Assembly: GCA_021816775.1 (NCBI GenBank)
Contig: JAKAXA010000014.1
Span: 24,720-88,719 of the forward strand
From: Pseudomonadota bacterium
Lineage (GTDB): Bacteria; Pseudomonadota; Gammaproteobacteria; Steroidobacterales; Steroidobacteraceae
Length of the DNA stretch: 64,000 bases
Direction of reading: 5' to 3'
Shown here in pieces: positions 61,162-64,000 of the stretch. Each line of letters starts with the position of its first letter. Position 1 is the first letter of the stretch. Both the position numbers and the translations under genes were made by a program. The notes below the pieces were generated by a model. That model worked only from the letters and a program-made list of their open reading frames with translations, was not told where the DNA came from and made no database searches.

Positions 61162-61887
61162 ATGCGTATTGCATTCACTTTCAGCGCGGAACCGCGCGGA
61201 ACGCAAGGCAAAGGTGCGAGCCGCCGCCTGCGTCACGCGGGTAAGGTTCCCGCCATTCTGTACGGCGGCCATCACGAGGCCGAATCGCTCGCCATCGATC
61301 ATCGCAAGCTGCTCATCGTCATCGAGGACGAACGCTTTTATTCCTCGATCGTGCAGCTGCAGATCGGCGAGCGCGCGCAGCCGGCGATCGTCAAGGACGT
61401 GCAGATGCACCCCGCGCGCAACCAGATCGTGCACCTCGATCTGCAGCGGGTTGTCGAGAACGAGCCGATCCGCCTGCATTTACCGATTCACTTCAAGGGC
61501 GAGGCGGCGAGCCCTGGAGTGAAGACCCAGGGCGGCGTCGTGTCGCACATGATGACCGACGTCGAGATCGCCTGCCTGCCGAAGGACCTGCCGGAATTCC
61601 TGGAGCTCGACCTGTCGGAGATGAACATCAACGACACCAAGTTCCTCTCCGACATTCCGTTGCCGCCGGGTGTGACCATTCCGCATCTGGCGCACCGCAA
61701 CGCGCCGGTGGTCTCCATCCACAGCCCGCGCGTTGCCGAGCCCGAGCCGACCGCCGAGGCCGCCGCGGCCGCGCCGGTCGAGGGTGCGGCGCCGGCAGCC
61801 CCTGGCGCGGCTGCCCCGGCGGCGGCCGCTCCCGCTGCGGCCGAGACCGGCAAGGGCGAGCAGAAGAAGGAAGGCGGCAAGAAGTAA
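61162..61887 (+). CDS. rplY: 50S ribosomal protein L25 (CTC type)
   Basis: Binds 5S rRNA. The ATG at 61162 has ribosome site GGAG and gives 241 residues, the long CTC form. The N-terminal L25 domain has FSAEPRGTQGKGASRRLRHAGKVPAILYGG and VQMHPARNQIVHLDLQRV. The TL5 beta domain has LHLPIHFKGEAASPGVKTQGG and VEIACLPKDLPEFLELDLS. The last 45 residues are an A/P/E-rich tail ending in lysines, common in these proteins. Confidence 0.95.
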   Translation: MRIAFTFSAEPRGTQGKGASRRLRHAGKVPAILYGGHHEAESLAIDHRKLLIVIEDERFYSSIVQLQIGERAQPAIVKDVQMHPARNQIVHLDLQRVVENEPIRLHLPIHFKGEAASPGVKTQGGVVSHMMTDVEIACLPKDLPEFLELDLSEMNINDTKFLSDIPLPPGVTIPHLAHRNAPVVSIHSPRVAEPEPTAEAAAAAPVEGAAPAAPGAAAPAAAAPAAAETGKGEQKKEGGKK

Positions 61888-61896
61888 CGGTTGCCG

Positions 61897-62499
61897 ATGT
61901 CAGGGACGCCGCTCAGGCTCGTGGTGGGGCTCGGCAATCCGGGCCCCACCTACGCCCGTACGCGGCACAACGCGGGCTTCGCGTTCATCGACGAGCTGGC
62001 GCGCCGGCTGCGTGTGGGCCTGCGCGCCGAGTCGCGGCATCAGGGCGAGCTCGCGCGGGTGCGTGTCGCGGAGCAGGAGTTGTGGCTGCTCAAGCCCATG
62101 ACCTATATGAACCTCAGCGGCGCGGCGGTACACAGCGTGGCGGCGTTCTACAAGATCCCGCCAGAGGCGGTGCTGGTAGCGCACGATGAGCTCGACTTCC
62201 CGCCGGGTGTGGTGCGTCTGAAACAGGGCGGCGGAGCCGGCGGCCACAACGGCCTACGCGACATCATGGCGCGGCTCGGCGAATCGTTCTGGCGGCTGCG
62301 CATCGGCATCGGCCACCCGGGCGATCGCGGCGAAGTGTTGAACTACGTGCTGGGTCGGCCGACTGCTGCCGACGCGGGGATGATCGACGAGGCGCTGCAG
62401 TCGGCGGCCGATGTGCTGCCGGTGATGCTCACCGAGGGCCCGCAGAAGGCGATGAACCAACTGCATTCGCGCGCTCCCGCGGCCGACCGGGCGGATTGA
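61897..62499 (+). CDS. pth: Peptidyl-tRNA hydrolase
   Basis: Rescues tRNAs from aborted translation by cleaving peptidyl-tRNA. The ATG at 61897 (a TTG at 61891 is possible) gives 200 residues. LRLVVGLGNPGPTYARTRHNAGFAFID carries the conserved Asn and catalytic His, followed by LLKPMTYMNLSG, VLVAHDELDFPPG (Asp) and GGGAGGHNGLRDI. 9 bases after rplY, an arrangement found across bacteria. Confidence 0.96.
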   Translation: MSGTPLRLVVGLGNPGPTYARTRHNAGFAFIDELARRLRVGLRAESRHQGELARVRVAEQELWLLKPMTYMNLSGAAVHSVAAFYKIPPEAVLVAHDELDFPPGVVRLKQGGGAGGHNGLRDIMARLGESFWRLRIGIGHPGDRGEVLNYVLGRPTAADAGMIDEALQSAADVLPVMLTEGPQKAMNQLHSRAPAADRAD

Positions 62500-62525
62500 C
62501 CCCCGATATCTCAGGAGTTTGAGAC

Positions 62526-63620
62526 ATGTCCATCCGCTGCGGCATCGTAGGGTTGCCGAACGTCGGCAAGTCGACGCTGTTCAATGCGCTGACCCAGGCG
62601 CAGAACGCGGCTGCGGCCAACTATCCGTTCTGCACGATCGATCCGAACGTCGGAATGGTCCCGGTGCCGGACGCGCGGCTCGATGCGCTCGCCGAGATCG
62701 TTCATCCGGAGCGGATCGTGCCGGCCACTGTTGAGTTCGTCGACATCGCCGGGCTCGTGGCCGGTGCTTCCAAGGGCGAGGGGCTCGGCAACCAGTTTCT
62801 CTCGCACATCCGCGAGGTCGATGCGATCGCGCACGTGGTGCGCTGCTTCGAGAGCTCGGACATCGTGCACGTCGCGGGCAAGGTCGATCCGTTGAGCGAT
62901 ATCGAGGTGATCGACACCGAGCTTGCGCTCGCTGATCTGTCGACGGTCGAGAAGGGATTGGAGCGGGCCGCCAAGGCGGCTAAGGGCGGCGACAAGGATG
63001 CGCTGCGCAAGAAGGCGCTGCTCGAGCGGGTCAAGGCGCACCTGGACCAGGTCAAGCCGGTGCGGGCGATGACGCTCTCGGTGGAGGACGCGCGCGACTT
63101 GCGTGAGCTGCAGCTGCTGACGGCGAAACCGGTGATGTATGTCGCGAACGTGGCCGAGGGCGGCTTCAAGGACAATCCGCTGCTCGCCACGGTGGAGCGG
63201 CATGCCGTCGCCGAAGGAGCGGTCACGGTGGCGGTCTGCGCGGCCATCGAGGCCGAAATAGTCCAACTGGACGCCGCCGACCGCGCGGCCTTTCTGACCG
63301 AACTCGGCCTGGAAGAGCCGGGGCTTGATCGGGTGATCCGGGCGGGCTACCGGCTGCTCGGACTGCAGACCTACTTCACCGCCGGACCGAAGGAGGTCCG
63401 CGCCTGGACCGTAGCCGTGGGGGCAACGGCGCCTCAGGCCGCCGGCGTCATTCATACCGATTTCGAGCACGGGTTCATCCGCGCCGAGGTGGTCGGCTAT
63501 GCCGATTACATCGCCTGCCGAGGAGAGTCCGGGGCCCGCGAAGCCGGCAAATTGCGCCTGGAAGGCAAGGAATACGTCATGCAGGAAGGGGACGTGGTCC
63601 ACTTCCGGTTCAACGTTTAG
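62526..63620 (+). CDS. ychF: Redox-responsive ATPase YchF (Obg family)
   Basis: A ribosome-associated P-loop protein that prefers ATP over GTP. 364 residues: [18 protein letters not shown] (G1), [16 protein letters not shown] (G2), [21 protein letters not shown] (G3) and NVAE in place of the GTP-specific NKxD (G4), the hallmark of YchF. The TGS-like C-terminus has [31 protein letters not shown] and [11 protein letters not shown]. Ribosome site AGGAG at 62513-62517. Last gene in the window. Confidence 0.97.
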   Translation: MSIRCGIVGLPNVGKSTLFNALTQAQNAAAANYPFCTIDPNVGMVPVPDARLDALAEIVHPERIVPATVEFVDIAGLVAGASKGEGLGNQFLSHIREVDAIAHVVRCFESSDIVHVAGKVDPLSDIEVIDTELALADLSTVEKGLERAAKAAKGGDKDALRKKALLERVKAHLDQVKPVRAMTLSVEDARDLRELQLLTAKPVMYVANVAEGGFKDNPLLATVERHAVAEGAVTVAVCAAIEAEIVQLDAADRAAFLTELGLEEPGLDRVIRAGYRLLGLQTYFTAGPKEVRAWTVAVGATAPQAAGVIHTDFEHGFIRAEVVGYADYIACRGESGAREAGKLRLEGKEYVMQEGDVVHFRFNV

Positions 63621-63635
63621 AGTCTCCGTTGGGGA

Positions 63636-63870
63636 TCCGTAAACCCACGGCCTTCAGGCGGCCGGAAAGTCCGCGAATTGGGTCGAAGATGTTCGGCTGT
63701 ACGCATGAGGATGCTTAGGTTCCGGAGGCCTTTGGGGGCTGAAGAGAGAGGGGCGAACGGGTGCGGGAAGAGCGGCTGGCTGTCCGCGTGAACTGTCGGC
63801 CGCATGGCCGACGATCACCGGCTTGAGCCGTATCCCGGAAACCCTCGCCTTCAGGCGAGGGTATGTTCAT
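63636..63870 (+). ncRNA. Candidate OMEGA guide RNA (HEARO/omega-RNA-like) or IS200/IS605-derived mini-element
   Basis: A gene-free, GC-rich segment beginning right after ychF. In order: GTAAACCC then an imperfect hairpin CGGCC-TTCAGGC-GGCCG (63648-63664); GGAAAG; GTCGAAGATGTTCG with a TACGCATGAGG stretch; GAGAGAGGGGCGAACGG; then perfect hairpins GTCGGCC-GCAT-GGCCGAC (63795-63812), CGGCT-TG-AGCCG (63819-63830) and CCCTCGCC-TTCA-GGCGAGGG (63842-63861), followed by TATGTTCA. The first and last hairpins share AAACCC and CCTTCAGG, like subterminal palindromes of IS200/IS605-type elements. The internal layout recalls IscB/TnpB guide RNAs. No tnpA, tnpB or iscB reading frame is present. Assigned from memory of these families, not from a search. 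Confidence 0.5.
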
Positions 63871-64000
63871 GCGGAGTCTTTTCCAATTCAGGTATGAGCC
63901 TGGAGCAGGGGGCTGGGGGCTCCTGAGGCGGTGGATCGGGTGGATCGATCGATTGTCTTAGCTGGGCCAAAATCTTACCTCACCAGGGAGGCGCGGGGCA
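63871..64000. other. Unassigned end of window
   Basis: No recognised gene. A hairpin-like GGAGC...GGCTCC occurs at 63902-63923. A short frame open from GTG 63931 to the window edge reads VDRVDRSIVLAGPKSYLT and does not match an IscB or TnpB N-terminus; it may be the start of something beyond the edge or nothing. Confidence 0.3.

Noticed and set aside
63617..63805. 62-residue minus-strand open frame after ychF
   Set aside because: No ribosome site or family match; it overlaps the structured RNA candidate and is proline/arginine noise.
63823..63848. GAGCCGTAT...GAAAC resembling the start of group II intron domain V
   Set aside because: The 3' half of domain V (ACGTACGGTTC-like strand) is missing, and no intron reverse transcriptase is nearby; the bases belong to the following perfect hairpin instead.

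Overview
The window is a gene-dense, very GC-rich stretch of a gammaproteobacterial chromosome. The gene orders lptD-surA-pdxA-rsmA-apaG-apaH, mreBCD-mrdA-rodA-mltB-rlpA-dacA, gatCAB and lolB-ispE-tRNA-Gln-prs-rplY-pth-ychF are typical of Gammaproteobacteria. Base composition, putA with a divergent Lrp-type regulator, amgK-murU and a 3-hydroxyanthranilate dioxygenase suggest something near Xanthomonadales, Nevskiales or Steroidobacterales; that placement is an inference. Almost everything is housekeeping. I see no prophage, integron, CRISPR array or intact insertion sequence.

Layout. Positions 1-5531: the 3' end of def, then a minus-strand run of a YebC-family gene, a fatty acid desaturase with a long C-terminal extension, an outer-membrane beta-barrel protein and motB-motA behind a good sigma-28 promoter. 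Positions 5732-15015: an aromatic aminotransferase, folA, kup, a SET-domain methyltransferase, thyA, lgt, rlmI and a YyaL-type thioredoxin-fold protein. Positions 15017-18757: putA and its divergent Lrp/AsnC regulator. Positions 18844-19757: a broken Xre/RES toxin-antitoxin module, the clearest scar in the window. Positions 19725-21485: an orphan membrane sensor with a GAF domain. Positions 21577-29393: the lptD to apaH cluster on the minus strand, carrying an inserted universal stress protein gene and a terminal 3-hydroxyanthranilate dioxygenase gene.

Positions 29447-33938 (plus): the cell-wall recycling pair amgK-murU, then lipA-lipB and a CPBP protease. Positions 33922-43971 (minus): the elongasome and peptidoglycan operons mreBCD-mrdA-rodA-mltB-rlpA, dacA, a D-amino-acid transaminase and ybeD. 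Positions 44123-48272 (plus): gatCAB and hslO. Positions 48504-54166: an ArsR-type regulator fused to a degenerate methyltransferase-like domain, followed by metF-metH, the methionine branch of one-carbon metabolism. Positions 54189-63620: an unknown membrane protein, prmC, a cyclophilin, mtgA, prfA (minus), lolB, ispE, tRNA-Gln, prs, rplY, pth and ychF.

The last 380 bases have no convincing gene. They hold a structured segment with several perfect hairpins and two related CCTTCAGG hairpins at its ends. It looks like a standalone OMEGA-type guide RNA (HEARO/omega-RNA) or an IS200/IS605-derived mini-element without its nuclease. Many genes overlap by 4 bases (ATGA, GTGA or TTGA), so translational coupling is common. 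Several promoters place the -10 box so close to the start codon that leaderless mRNAs are likely. The main non-routine items are the omega-RNA candidate, the decayed RES/Xre module, the ArsR-methyltransferase fusion before metF-metH, the bacterial SET protein and the orphan GAF sensor.
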